Shown: positions 33,575 through 44,364, counted from the stretch's first letter. The stretch is 64,000 nt of DNA from Ianthella basta (GCA_964019415.1 OZ025876.1:3461272-3525271), one strand, 5' to 3'. Notes: a model not told the origin generated them from the letters alone. Numbers and translations: made by a program.

Positions 33575-34945
33575 CAAGGCCGTCGGAAGTGGTACGGCTG
33601 GTATAGCCAGAGCCGTATCAGTTTTTGAGCCAGACTCAAAGATTCTCTAAAAATCAGAGCTGACCGTTTTGGACACACCTCCAGACTTGGGGGGAAGGGC
33701 TAATGTTAAATAAATAAATAAACAGTTACTTTGGTAAACTTACTTGATTGTAGGCCTAACTTAAAAGGCCAATGCTTTGCCATCGCTTCCGAATCGGATA
33801 CCATGCATACTGAATCAACGACGGCCATTGCTGCGCTACATCATCTGATGTCATTTACCACTCCAAAATGGCCGTTGCTGGCGTGGCGCTGTTGGAGAAT
33901 GGGAAGATGAAGCGAAAGAATCTCAGCACCCCTACGATTGGAGATAAGCTTCACCAACCATCAAAGCTCAAGTTCCCTAAACATCCTTTTGGACTGAAGA
34001 CGGATGTTATGCGAGCATTCCAAGAAACTTGACTTTCGTGCTGGGCATGGCTCCACTCTTAAGGATGATGATACCGCTTACTGTTTCAATTGTGTGAAGG
34101 CATACCAACCAGCTGCACTTTGTAAGCAGTTTAGAGTCCATGTACATTTCTGATGGTTTCACAAACTGGAAGGAAGCCAGCGTTCGGTTCCCGAAACACG
34201 AGGAGAGCAACTGTCACAGGGAAGCCATGTTTAAGATGGTTAGACTGCCAGCAACTACTCATGATATCAGTGAGTCTCTGTCCAGTCAGTTTGCTGCTGA
34301 GAGATTACATCGACGGCAGTGTTTTCTAAAAGTTCTCTTCAGTAGATCATGGAGATGCTTTAAAAGCTCACTATCAACAATATTTATTTCGAGGCTTCAG
34401 ATTTGATTACCTAACTGTATCAGCCAGAGATTTGACCAGCCAGGATACCAGAATTACAAGTTTCTGCAAGAATTACTGGTAAAGACTGTTAAAGGTGAAG
34501 AGTACGTTTCAGAGCTACATTTCTTGTGTGACTTCTATGGTGAGGACATATGTGAATCCTGTCTAGGAGTTCAGCTGGAAACCCTTGCATCCACTTTCAA
34601 AGATCAGGAAGGAACATGCCTAGCAGATATCATTGCATTTTCCAAAAACTATTTCTCTGCTCAGACGGCTTTTCTTTCTGAGGTTGGCAATATCTAGCTG
34701 CTTCTCGTGATGCCTGCAACAAATGCTACTAGCAAGTAGTCCTTTAGTGCTCTTCAGCGAGTTAAAAGTTTCCTCAGATCAACAATGTCACAGCAGCGAC
34801 TTAATCACTTGATGATACTGCATGTGCATAAAGATCATACAGACCGACTCAGTCTGTTGGATACTGCAAATGATTTTGTAAGAGGACATGATCACAGGGA
34901 GTATATTCTTGGAAACTTTACAAATAGGGACTTATCATAATACGT
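33575..34945 (+). pseudogene. hAT-type transposon, internally deleted (ZMYM6/TTF-like transposase)
   Basis: A left end resembling hAT termini (CAAGGCCGTCGGAAGTGG at 33,575) precedes transposase pieces. The N-terminal TTF-type zinc-finger region is readable as TRTFR..YCFNCVKAYQPAAL-like text, then FTNWKEASVRFPKHEESNCHREAM and TTHDISESLSSQFAAERLHRRQC, with frameshifts (about 33,950-34,330). The C-terminal dimerisation region is readable as LRSTMSQQRLNHLMILHVHKD, then TANDFVRGHDHREYILGNF (34,760-34,940). The middle, which should hold most of the catalytic core, is largely missing or scrambled. No right terminal repeat was found. Confidence 0.72.
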
Positions 34946-35329
34946 TATAAACTGTTGTTACTGTTACTGTTGTCAGTGTCTTATTGACTTGTATTGTTTG
35001 CTTTTGCATATGTGATATTTAAGTACTTGTATATTATTCTTGCCTTTCCCATGTTTCTCACATAATAAGTTTGGCTGTTTCAACTTCATTCATTTTTGTT
35101 GTTCACATTATGCATGTACGCATTGGAAATCGCTTGCCGTCCGTCTGTACGCACGCTTGCAATTGCCATCTGCTCAAAACGGCCTTACCACTTTTCTTGT
35201 AACTTGCCTAAGGGCATGCCATTGAATTTCTTCCCATGCACCTCAATTCAATGGTATGCCCTTAGGCAAGCTTACATTTGCTTGCTGCAGCATGCACTCC
35301 AATGGTGGTGGTGCAGGTTCTAACCGGCA

Positions 35330-35600
35330 GTAGCTTGCGCTGGTGGTCTTTTTCTATGACCAACTAGCGCAGATACTCTACTGGCACATGTGATGGTGGC
35401 TACTGTAACTTGCACTGGTGGTCTTTTTCTATGACCAACTAGCGCAGATACTCTACTGGCACATGTGATGGTGGCTACTGTAACTTGCACTGGTGGTCTT
35501 TTTTCTATGACCAACTGGCGCAGATACTCTACTGGCACAGGTGGTGGTGGCTGCGATATTGTAACTTGCACTGTGTGGTGGTGGTGGTGGTGGTAGTGTA
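35330..35600 (+). repeat. Tandem repeat, ~75-base unit, three copies
   Basis: Unit containing TGGTGGTCTTTTTCTATGAC, CAACTAGCGCAGATACTCTA and CTGGCAC, repeated at about 35,340, 35,415 and 35,490 with few differences, then a (GTG)n run. Related units with AACTTGCACTGGTGGTCTTGTT occur at 48.5-48.8 kb (direct) and 51.0-51.2 kb (inverted). Confidence 0.87.
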
Positions 35601-36145
35601 TATATATATATCTGTCATTTGCAAATGGCGGTGTTCATGTCATTCTTTACAAAGCTTTAAATCGTCTCTAATGGCTTTTCACCATCTTTGAATCGAACGA
35701 AATGTGGTCATGAACATGTGTTAATAGAGTGATACTAATAAAAAGCCTAAGGAACGTCTCTTCTGCAAGATACAGCTCCAATTATCACTGACGGACATTG
35801 TAAAATGGCCACGCGCTCGACGCTCTCCATTTGCTAGGCTCAAAATCATCTTTCTTTATATTTCGCCGTGTATCAAAACAACGCAAAGTGTTTCTAGAAC
35901 ACATTTAAGTAATAGTATTGTAGTAAGAAGCTTACCTTAGGCGGCGGTCACACTACGGCGAAAGTGACGGCGACGGTGACGGTGACGTCACGTTTTTGCG
36001 GTCACACTACGAATAACTTACCGGGACCGCGACCGTGACCCTGCCGTACCGTGACCGTCGCCGTGACAGCGGTCGCCACGGTGACGGTGACGGCGACGAT
36101 AGAGGCGAAGGTGTGAACCGTGTTCTGTGAGCGATCTAGCGAACG

Positions 36146-37042
36146 ATGGCGTCTGGAAGCAAGAAAACGAGAGCCAAATGGACACCTGACATCGAACGAA
36201 GACTGATCGACATCTGGGCCGACATCATAGAGGAGTTTAGTGGCAAAATGATAACGCGGAAGAAGAAAGAAGCAATTGCAACGACGAGACTGAACGCCTA
36301 CTTGACGGAGGAGCTGGGGAGGACGAATGTGTACACTGAAAAGGCGATCTGCAATAAAATTGACACAATTCTGAAGAACGGAAAGAAGATGTATACCACT
36401 TACCAGAAAAAAGGAGAAACTGGCAAAGAGTATACTGAAGAGGATGCAGAAATAGACCTCGAAGCAGCTGAGAGTAGCTGGCCTAACTTCAAAACATTCC
36501 ATGAGCGCTTTAAAGACCATCCATCTTTGGGCCCTGGGGCAGTCGATGACTCCGTGACTCCCACTCCCAGTACTATTGCAAGGTCTGTAGCTGGTGATGA
36601 ACCTGAAGTTACTGGCACTGCTACCAGTACCCCTGATGTTTCAAGGCCCCCATCCAGGAGTGTGGTAGACAGTGATAGTGAAGAGGATGAAGATGACATT
36701 CCACTGCCACCTAGTAAGAAGAAAAAGGGAAATGAGACACCCACTGTTGCCAGAGTGGGACAGAAGAAAGGGAAAGGGACTGCAGCCACCCAGTTCTTGC
36801 TGGCATTGTCAGACATGCAGGAGAAAGCACAGGAAAGGCAGATGGCACATGATGCAAAAATGCAGGAGGATGCAATGAAGTTCCAGCTGAAAATGGAAGC
36901 AGACAGGGCAAAATTGGAAGCTGACATATCAGCAAGGCTGCAGCAGCAAAACGCACAATTTCGAATGGACATGATGCAGCAGAATCAAGCATTTCAAGCT
37001 GAGCTCTTGAAAAAACTGTTTGAAAAGAAGGACAATCAGTGA
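36146..37042 (+). CDS. Harbinger Myb/SANT-like DNA-binding partner protein (298 aa)
   Basis: An intact ORF. Residues about 10-90 (from KWTPDIERRLIDIWADI, through a basic helix with RKKKEAIATTRLNAY, to YTEKAICNKIDTILKNGKK) look like the trihelix/Myb-SANT domain of Harbinger second proteins. These bind the terminal repeats and carry the transposase into the nucleus. A central acidic, proline/serine-rich linker holds the basic string PPSKKKKGN, a probable nuclear localisation signal. Residues about 215-298 are a Met/Gln/Lys-rich coiled coil (EKAQERQMAHDAKMQED onward). The start codon follows the left terminal repeat by about 150 bases. The stop is 187 bases from the convergent transposase stop. 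Family assignment is by pattern only. Confidence 0.88.
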   Translation: MASGSKKTRAKWTPDIERRLIDIWADIIEEFSGKMITRKKKEAIATTRLNAYLTEELGRTNVYTEKAICNKIDTILKNGKKMYTTYQKKGETGKEYTEEDAEIDLEAAESSWPNFKTFHERFKDHPSLGPGAVDDSVTPTPSTIARSVAGDEPEVTGTATSTPDVSRPPSRSVVDSDSEEDEDDIPLPPSKKKKGNETPTVARVGQKKGKGTAATQFLLALSDMQEKAQERQMAHDAKMQEDAMKFQLKMEADRAKLEADISARLQQQNAQFRMDMMQQNQAFQAELLKKLFEKKDNQ

Positions 37043-37228
37043 GCATGAGTTAATACTTTGATTGTTTACTCCCTACTATATTGGTGCACACTTGTATTGC
37101 ATCATTAGCGAGCGCATCCATGTTGTATTTCATCTACAAAATTACTGGCAGACACATGTACCATTGTCAATTATTATTCTGTGACAAGTACAACTACAGT
37201 TCACTAATAATTAAAACAGCTGTTCGAA

Positions 37229-38614
37229 TCAGTGTGGAGCAGGCCTGTGGCGATGGATGTATTTGGCAATTGCATCCCTGACACTTGCTGCTGATCCAAT
37301 CACCACATGTGCTTGTAAATTGGCTGGTATGGAGTCTGCATAAGCACTAGCATCTGGAAGCCATCCTAGTTCAAATGGGCACTGGTGCCTTTCACATACA
37401 TTGTGCAAAGCACAGCAGACCATCGCCACCTGCCTCACAAACACTGGGTCATTGATTTTACATTGGCCGTCCATAATTTTCCACCGTCCTTTGAGCCTAC
37501 CAAATGCTTGCTCGACAACGCGTCTTGTTCGGATCAAGCTGTAGTTAAAGCTGTGCTTTTGGGGCAAATCACTTGCTTCGTAGCACTTCATGCATGTTGC
37601 AGACAATGGAAATGCTGCATCAGCAACAAGAAACGGACTCACTTGCACACCTTCAATTGTTTTTGGTGAGTGTGCAAGCCAATCACCGCTACGGATCTTC
37701 TGCCATAAGGTACTGTGACGATAAGTGTACGAGTCTCCAACAGAGCCAGGTCGACCCGCATTAACATAAGTGAATATACCCCTAGCATCAACACATCCTA
37801 GTACAATAATGGCGCAGAAGCGTTTGTAACAAAAATAGGTGTCTCCATAATCTGTTGGCTTCCTGATGGGCATGAAAGTGCCATCCAGCGCACCACCACA
37901 ACAAGGCAAACCACACAGCGCCTCAAAATCTACCATGACTTGATCTAGTTCTGATCCAGTGGGAAAACGGATGGCCTCAGGTACAAACTTTGCACGAAGT
38001 ACATCTACACCCTGGTGTACCACAGCAACAACTGTGGACTTCCCAATCGCATACAATGCAGCAAGTTGAGCAAAACTACTAGCTTGAGCTAGCCAATGTA
38101 ACACAATGGCTAGTCTCTTTGCATGAGGCAGTGCTAGCCTTAGATGCGTGGTTTCCTTCTCCAAGTACTTGCCATACGTCTGGGACAGATACCAGAAAGT
38201 ATCCTTAGACATGCGGAAATGCTGTAGGTATTGGCTCTCCTCCCAGTCCGGATATCTTCGTCCCATCCTTCGCCACATGTCGCAAACATCTTCTTCCCAA
38301 AAACCATGGTCTCTTGGCGCTGCCCAAAATCGTCGTGGAGCCCGAAGAGAACGGATGATATCCTGGAAAGCGGGCTGAGCCAAGAGTGACGGCACAAAAA
38401 GCAGCCGTAACAGCGATTCCCGACTTTTCCGCAAGCAGCGCTGGCGAAGAAGAGTAAATAGGGTCCTGCGAAGTCGATTCCTGCGATGAGCGTAGCCGCC
38501 GCCAAGCTGAAACAAGGAAAAAAGGTAAATGCACACGAGCACGATGTCCGCCATTTTCTCTTTGTCTATACAAATAATCTTTCGGTAATAGTAGCAGTGT
38601 GACCGACCCGCCAC
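37229..38614 (-). CDS. PIF/Harbinger transposase (DDE_4/HARBI1-like, 461 aa)
   Basis: An intact ORF with a full catalytic triad: D244 in GALDGTFMPI, D332 in LVADAAFPL and E368 in RRVVEQAFGRLKGRW (D-D spacing 87, D-E 35). Upstream, residues about 165-200 (LAIVLHWLAQASSFAQLAAL, then IGKSTV) form the helix-turn-helix expected in front of the nuclease. The conserved C-terminal CCALHNVCE follows the catalytic Glu. Length is within the usual range (350-480 aa). The start may instead be M21 at 38,554, since the first 20 residues are basic and unlike the family. It is transcribed towards the Myb-like partner. Confidence 0.93.
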   Translation of the reverse strand: MAGRSHCYYYRKIICIDKEKMADIVLVCIYLFSLFQLGGGYAHRRNRLRRTLFTLLRQRCLRKSRESLLRLLFVPSLLAQPAFQDIIRSLRAPRRFWAAPRDHGFWEEDVCDMWRRMGRRYPDWEESQYLQHFRMSKDTFWYLSQTYGKYLEKETTHLRLALPHAKRLAIVLHWLAQASSFAQLAALYAIGKSTVVAVVHQGVDVLRAKFVPEAIRFPTGSELDQVMVDFEALCGLPCCGGALDGTFMPIRKPTDYGDTYFCYKRFCAIIVLGCVDARGIFTYVNAGRPGSVGDSYTYRHSTLWQKIRSGDWLAHSPKTIEGVQVSPFLVADAAFPLSATCMKCYEASDLPQKHSFNYSLIRTRRVVEQAFGRLKGRWKIMDGQCKINDPVFVRQVAMVCCALHNVCERHQCPFELGWLPDASAYADSIPANLQAHVVIGSAASVRDAIAKYIHRHRPAPH

Positions 38615-38855
38615 GTTCCGGAAACGTCACCGTAACCGCCGCCGTCACCGTCGCCGTCATTTTCGCCGTAGTGTGACCGCCGCCTAACTGTTCTCCTGCG
38701 AGCTACAGCCCCAAATACAACAGTAGTCTAATGACCCGTTGGCCAACAGACCAGCGAATTGTGGCATATATAGCTAGCCATGATTGGCTAATAGGGTCAT
38801 TATAGGGTAGCTTTTCAGCCAGCACACTCCTCCTCCCGGCACAAAGTAACAATTA

Positions 38856-39536
38856 CCGTATGGCCGGAAATTTTGGCGGGGAATTTATTTTGGCGGATTG
38901 GCAGTTTTGAGAGCAATCCGCCAATATTTCTTCTGCCAAAATTTGTCCAATCATATAGTTTTCCCGCTTAACAAGCCTGATTGTGCCAGGCCTATAGATC
39001 TATCGTCAGCATGGAGTTCACAACTGACAGCAGCGCAAGGACACTACGTTTCCAAAGAGTTTTGCACACCGGAGGTGGAAGAAGAGCGCGAGGAAGCCAA
39101 AGGCAATCCGAACGGCGTCGTATATGCGATCGCTGTGAAGACTGACGCTGAGATCATTGTCGGTAACTTACTGTGGCAGATTTCGGTAGCCTGTTCTCTG
39201 CTTCTGCGTTGAAGCGGTACAATTGTGTGCGAGGTCACAGGCTTGGGGCAAGTGTCAGCAGATCTGCCAAAGGCGGCTTAAAGCCTTTGTACATTGCAGC
39301 ATTCCTGAGAAAAGCTAAGAATTAGAACGAAAATAAACCGATTATGGTCAAACAACAGCACGTGTACTCCCCAGAGACTCTTCAGCAATCAATCTCTGTT
39401 CGTCCAGATTAAGCCATTTTGCTATGAATATCATTATAGCACAGGCTTTGCCAAACCACCAAAGTAAATTCCACCAAACACAGAAATTTCCGCAATCTGC
39501 CAAAATAAATTCCCGCCAAAATTTCCGGCCATACGG
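38856..39536 (+). mobile_element. TA-flanked MITE with inverted ends
   Basis: A 681-base element with ends CCGTATGGCCGGAAATTTTGG in inverted orientation, nearly identical over about 45 bases apart from one indel and one substitution. It is flanked by TA on both sides (38,854-55 and 39,537-38). The target duplication is confirmed by a related uninterrupted repeat at about 45,067, which has a single TA. Tc1/mariner/pogo-type insertion is inferred from the TA. It carries a decayed HIRAN-like reading frame. Confidence 0.85.
38898..39331 (+). pseudogene. Decayed HIRAN-like ORF inside the MITE
   Basis: The frame starting at 38,898 runs 104 codons to a TGA. The same frame then continues through SGTIVCEVTG and VSADLPKAA before another stop. 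Segments HYVSKEFCTPEVEEEREE, NPNGVVYAIAVK, IIVGNLLWQISVACSLLLR, GTIVCEVTG and SADLPKAAL follow, in order, the layout of small HIRAN-like domains in invertebrate transposable elements (NP.D.YAVAV, VGH.PR.IS..CS.FL, V.G). HIRAN domains in other proteins bind DNA ends. The stops and the missing histidine of the VGH motif suggest decay. Recognition is from memory of the pattern, not a search. Confidence 0.6.
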
Positions 39537-39819
39537 TACATTCTTATTCAGAATGTCATATAGATGAAAAAGCAGTTAGCAAATATTTGACAGTTTGGTA
39601 GGTGTGCTTTCACTGGATGACTGGCGGCTCTAAAGACTTGAAACTCTTGCAAACCCAACAGTCTAGTGTATCTTGATGTATCTTTCAGGCCAACAACAAT
39701 GCTGTACCCCCAACTATCTGATTTACTGAACATACATGGGGAAATTGCTAGCAATTAGTTCGAGTTCAGGGGCGCCCCAGCGCCCCACGAGTTTTTTAAC
39801 TTGAAATACTTGTTTTTGA

Positions 39820-42800
39820 AGGCTTTCAACTTGTCTCCAATTTGCTTCCACTCGCATGCAATACCTTTCTTCGCCAGCTCCCTTTCTATCTTCCAATAGA
39901 TACCCTCTGTAATTAGCCGCAAGCTGATGCAGCATTACATCTGGTGCCCATATGTCCCAGGAGTGATTTCACCAAGTCCTTCCAAGTGGTTCCTCATACG
40001 ATCATCTATAACCTGAATTACCAGTGAGTCAAATCTACTTGTTAGTCTGGATTAACCTTGCGTGTGATGATAACTAATCCGGAATCAACCCGGTTTGAAC
40101 ACCTATTTAATCTGGGTAAGAGGTCCATGCATAATGGATTCTAGTTTGCCATATGGCCTCACCTTTACATTTTGCAACTTGTAAATGTATATATAATATG
40201 GGAAGCTGTGGTTGTGTGACTGTGCTTACATCCATAGTGTAGAGTAATGTGGCAAAGTATTAGGGAAAAGGAATATGTGTTAACCGTCATATTTGCCTCT
40301 CTCACAAAAGTAAGGAGTTGCAAAACATACTTCCAAGCATCACTCACTGTAGCGTACAGAAGTATTCTACTATTGCAAAATGTGGAACATACAAGCTCCT
40401 ACAGCACTTGGACAGGCTCACAGAAAACAATGGGAAATCACCCAACAGACCGTCAACTTGGTTCCTGCTTCACCTTGAATGATGACCACATACTCATAGA
40501 CTTTCACTCCACTGCCTCAGAAAGTTCCCCAGCAGGTGACAGGAGAAATGTAGAATATTTAACATCAGTGGCAGCATACGGGTGGCACTGGCCAATCACC
40601 AAAAGTTGGTGGCTTAGCAACTGAATACTGCCTGACCAGTGCTGCGAATGAAGAGTGGCATTCTCTGAAAAGGCCTCCCAGCACAGTGGTTATCCAACAA
40701 TTCACCGACCTTTTTGAACTAGTCATTATTCCTGCTCGGCGGAATCTCTTTGCCTCCTGCCAAGCCTGTGATGGGACGAAGTGATGCTCTCTCACCATGA
40801 TGGTGGTTGTCACCTACCTTACATCGTTGCAGGTACACTGTGTGGGTGCCAATGCAATGGGTACAGCATTGTAGCAAGTACAAAGTTTGCAATCACGTGA
40901 ACGAACATACCCAATTTCCACCATTCTGTTACATGCCAAAATACATCACCACACATCACACAAGTTCCTCAGCTTGATCCTTCCTTTGGACGATCAAGCA
41001 GACAAAAGAGTTGTGTATGCCTAGCAAAGCCCATGATGGGCAGAACATTGCAGTGAATTAAGAGGTGTTTCCTGGTGTGTTCCATGATCCAAAAGAAGGA
41101 TTAAGCTACTATGAACTCAGCATGCCTAATAACTTTCACAACATTAAATTACAGTACGTTGCAGTAAAACATTAGCGTACTACAGTCGTCCTACGCGTAG
41201 TGATACGGGTGTGCTAGTTAATGGCTACTGGTGTACATATTAGCAGGGACAGGAGTAATCAATTACTGGTACAAGTGTAGTATGTTCTGCTACCTACGGG
41301 CGTAGTTAGGGTTACAGGGTACAGGCGTAGTATGTACGTACGTACTTGCGTAAAGGTGTAAAGCTAAGGAACAGAGTAAAGGGAACGCCACTTAGAGCTC
41401 TCAGAATCAGCTGAAATCACAAATTCCAGTCCTTCTTCACATGTAGGGAAGCCATAAATCAAGCGATCCACAATGCAATAAGTAGATTTGTGCATGTGCT
41501 CATCAGCTGACCATAGCAAAATTTGCATGGCTGCAGTCCAAAAGTTTGATCAAAAAAACATGCAATGGCAAAATGCCCAGCAAAAAATATTATCTGCACG
41601 TACTGATTACAAGCCAAAGCATAATTGTAAATTGTGCTGCGTAATTGCATTCATAATATACACATAATGATATTCATGATAGATATAAATCATATTATCA
41701 TTATAGGTCAACAAACAGCAGGCCAACCCATCACCTTAACACTTAGAATTTGATGCAAATACCCGAATTTTCTTTCGTTCATTACTGGTGACAGCACGAA
41801 ACTATTGTTATGGTATTTTGAGTTAAGATTCTGAAAATGAAGTTAACTCAACAACAAAAATGAACACAAAATTAGTCTTTAGCCTTAACTATTACCTAAA
41901 CTAGAAAACTACTACTAAGGTTACAGGGACAGTATGCAAGCTTAATCTCGGGGAATAATCCAGCTCAGTGGTAGACTCACAAGTGACAATCAGAGTATTG
42001 ATATTTGTATAAAATTCAACAAATTGGTTGCTTCTTTTGCATGTTTATGTGTACTAGCAGACAAGCCCACCGGCACACCACTGGTTTCACTGGCAAATCA
42101 TAAAATGGCACTGTTATCCAGGGAAGATGGCCCCCTCTTAGTAGTCCCTTCCCCTTCTTCTCTGCCTTGGCGCCACAAATCGCTGATTTCGCTGCATAGT
42201 CGAAACAATGTGAACACGTTCGGTAAGTGTGCGCTCGTGGGTACAAGCCAGTACCTTCGTGTACTCGCAAAGATTAGCACACACGATAGTCACTTCAAGG
42301 CATAAAATGGCAGCTACATGGTCGACTTGTAAAGAACAGTAATTAAATTGTGAAATCAGTTGCATCAAACGAAAGTTACTGTGAACCATGGCAAGTCATC
42401 TTTCCAGCTACCAGAGAGAACATTACGCATCTTAGTCAGAGAAGGGCAAAAACATTTTGCAAATTGTGATAATTTTGAAGTCAGATGGACAAAGAACCTC
42501 ACACACCACTGTTAAAGTGGGTAAATTGATGGAGAACCAACCATGGGTTGAAGGACTAGCATTGCTCTGGACAACTAAATAACATAATTTAAGAAATAGC
42601 TGCCTTTATGATGCAATGAAGGTGACACGTTTGACACCAGCTCATACCAATTTAAGTGTTAATTGAGTACTCATGCAAGTATTTGCAGATGTACTAGCTC
42701 CCACTCGCATTACGGTGGTAAAGTACTTTAAACAGCACAGTAGATAGACACAAAAAACTAGCCAATTCTCCATCAATAAGGCTTAAAAACTGCTAAGCAT

Positions 42801-43106
42801 ATTAAGAATATGGAATGCTGCCTAGAAAAAGGAGATGCCAAGAATACGTTCATAACCCCAGCTAACAATAGCTTCACCATATATAGGATATACTAACACT
42901 AAGGTTTAGCAAAAACAGACTAAACACATGAAGTATTAGCATTCGCAATCTGTGGTTGTACTAAGTACGTCAGCTGCAGATAGTGTAAATGCACATCCTG
43001 ACCACCATCATTAGAGGTGATCCAATATGCTTCTCTTTACCATGATTCATGATATAATTGGTAGCATTATCATACTCAGCCTACAGTACATTAACACCCA
43101 ACTCAC
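39820..43106. other. Long unassigned stretch of Rh intron 2
   Basis: No transposon protein recognised over 3.2 kb. A 125-codon plus frame (40,247-40,624) is the longest; no homology recognised. At 41,170-41,360 many short CGTAGT / ACTGGTGTA / TACGTACGTAC strings cluster. Confidence 0.45.
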
Positions 43107-43314
43107 GTTTCAATACTGACTGGAATATTGTATTCTGTCATGTTGTTCTGAGACTGATCAATGAATTTAAACAAACCAGAAGTGACAGTATACCACTGCA
43201 CAGCAAATGATGCCATGAGAAGGTTAAAACCAATACTGCCATATCCATAACGACGAAGGAAAGTCATCAGAAAACCAAAACCAACAAAAATCATCACGTG
43301 TACATCTTGAAAGA
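43107..43314 (-). CDS. Rh50: Rh transporter exon 2 (helices 2-3)
   Basis: Residues 88-156 plus two bases of codon 157. It opens with [18 protein letters not shown], the most conserved Rh signature, then [21 protein letters not shown]. The acceptor is CTGCAG before TCTTTC and the donor is GTGAGT after GAAAC. The loop after the second helix carries a potential N-glycosylation site (N-M-T, N145). The 208-base length keeps the phase 1 to phase 2 transition. No stops or frameshifts. Confidence 0.93.
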
Positions 43315-43494
43315 CTGCAGGAATGACAGCAAGAAAATGATGAAAATGAAAATCAATACTAGCAATGCACATAACAGCAGTACAGATGTATTATGAATAT
43401 GCAACACTTGAGATTTGGCTCAGCATGCAGTATAGCAGAAAATGTTTTGGGAGCAATGTTTTCAGATTTAGGTATTCGTATGGCTTCATGTGCA

Positions 43495-43700
43495 TATATA
43501 TATATAATATGTATGTATATTTCATTGCAAATAGTGGCACTCAAGTCGTTCTTTAGTACAAAGCTTAAAATCATCTCTAATGGCCTTTTGCCGTCTATCA
43601 ATTGAACGAAATGTGTTCATGAACATGTATTGATAGAGTGATACTCGTAAAAGCGTAAGGAAAGACTTCTCTGTGAGATACAGCTCCGTATAATAAAGCA
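43495..43700 (+). repeat. Dispersed repeat R3, partial copy C
   Basis: Starts after a TA-rich tract as the other copies do. It shares the GTTCTTTA..AAAGCTT, CTCTAATGGC, TTGAACGAAATG and GAGATACAGCTCC blocks in order, then diverges. It lies in Rh intron 1, 180 bases from exon 2. Confidence 0.7.
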
Positions 43701-44364
43701 AGTCTGTGATCAATACCATATGTCGCAAAATTTTCCCACTCGATAAACTTTGCAATTTTGGCAAGTGGTCCACATTCACAATTATTTCATCACGAAAATA
43801 ATGCTTGGTGTGATGTCACATTCAAGTCCATGGACATCATCAAAATTCATTGAGTTAAAAAGCCCTCCTCTGCGCAAAGCTCAATAGGACGACAGAACAC
43901 AAGAAAACAGGAGAAAGAATGCGTATGCAACAGGCATACAGATTCGTTCAATCAATTTCTGAAGAATTACTGCTATAACTCCAGTTAGTATGTATAGCTA
44001 TTTTTTGGCGATATTTCAGCCTGTTTCTAAAGGCTCGGAAAAAAACATTCATGGCCTGCCTTCCAGATTCATCTGGAACTCTTCTAGATATATGCCGACA
44101 TCAGCTATCGAGCAAGATAATGAGGTAATTATAGCCTTTCTACACAAGGATAGGCAAGGCAACCAGTACGTCCAGTGCTAGCCTACTACAAGATAGAAAA
44201 AAGCAGCCAGGCAGGCAAGCAGTACAGTTACAGATAGGTTATATCTATCACCCATGCATGGTGGCATCATTCCAATTGCCAGGGCTGTGGGGGTATACTG
44301 GGGGCATAGTACATAAAGGGCTTTCCAGTCAAAACATGGACTCTGGAACACTGTCTGGAAAAGC

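Larger units (their letters stand above)
35940..38684. mobile_element. PIF/Harbinger DNA transposon, apparently complete
   Basis: A 2,745-base element. Its ends read GGCGGCGGTCACACTACGG inward on both sides and match over about 26 bases before the first mismatch, then over roughly 20 more. Two long open genes converge inside: a Myb/SANT-like protein (plus) and a DDE transposase (minus). This is the canonical Harbinger arrangement. Flanks are TTA on the left and TAA on the right, the 3-base T(T/A)A target typical of the superfamily, although the two copies differ in the middle base. The element lies in Rh intron 2, inside an older dispersed repeat. Confidence 0.92.
35595..39818 (+). repeat. 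Dispersed repeat R3, copy A, split by two transposons
   Basis: The outer parts of an old repeat (35,595-35,939 and about 38,812-38,855 plus 39,537-39,818) align in order with the uninterrupted copy at 44,683-45,346. The Harbinger element and the TA MITE sit inside. About 125 further bases right of the Harbinger (38,685-38,811) have no counterpart in copy B. Shared blocks include GATACAGCTCCAATTATCAC, ACTCCTCCTC..GGCACAAAGT and GCGCCCCA..GAGTTTTTTAA. Confidence 0.8.

Noticed and set aside
36400..36972. 190-codon minus-strand frame rich in Ser/Ala/Cys
   Set aside because: Antisense to the intact Myb/SANT-like gene; composition reflects the coiled coil on the other strand.
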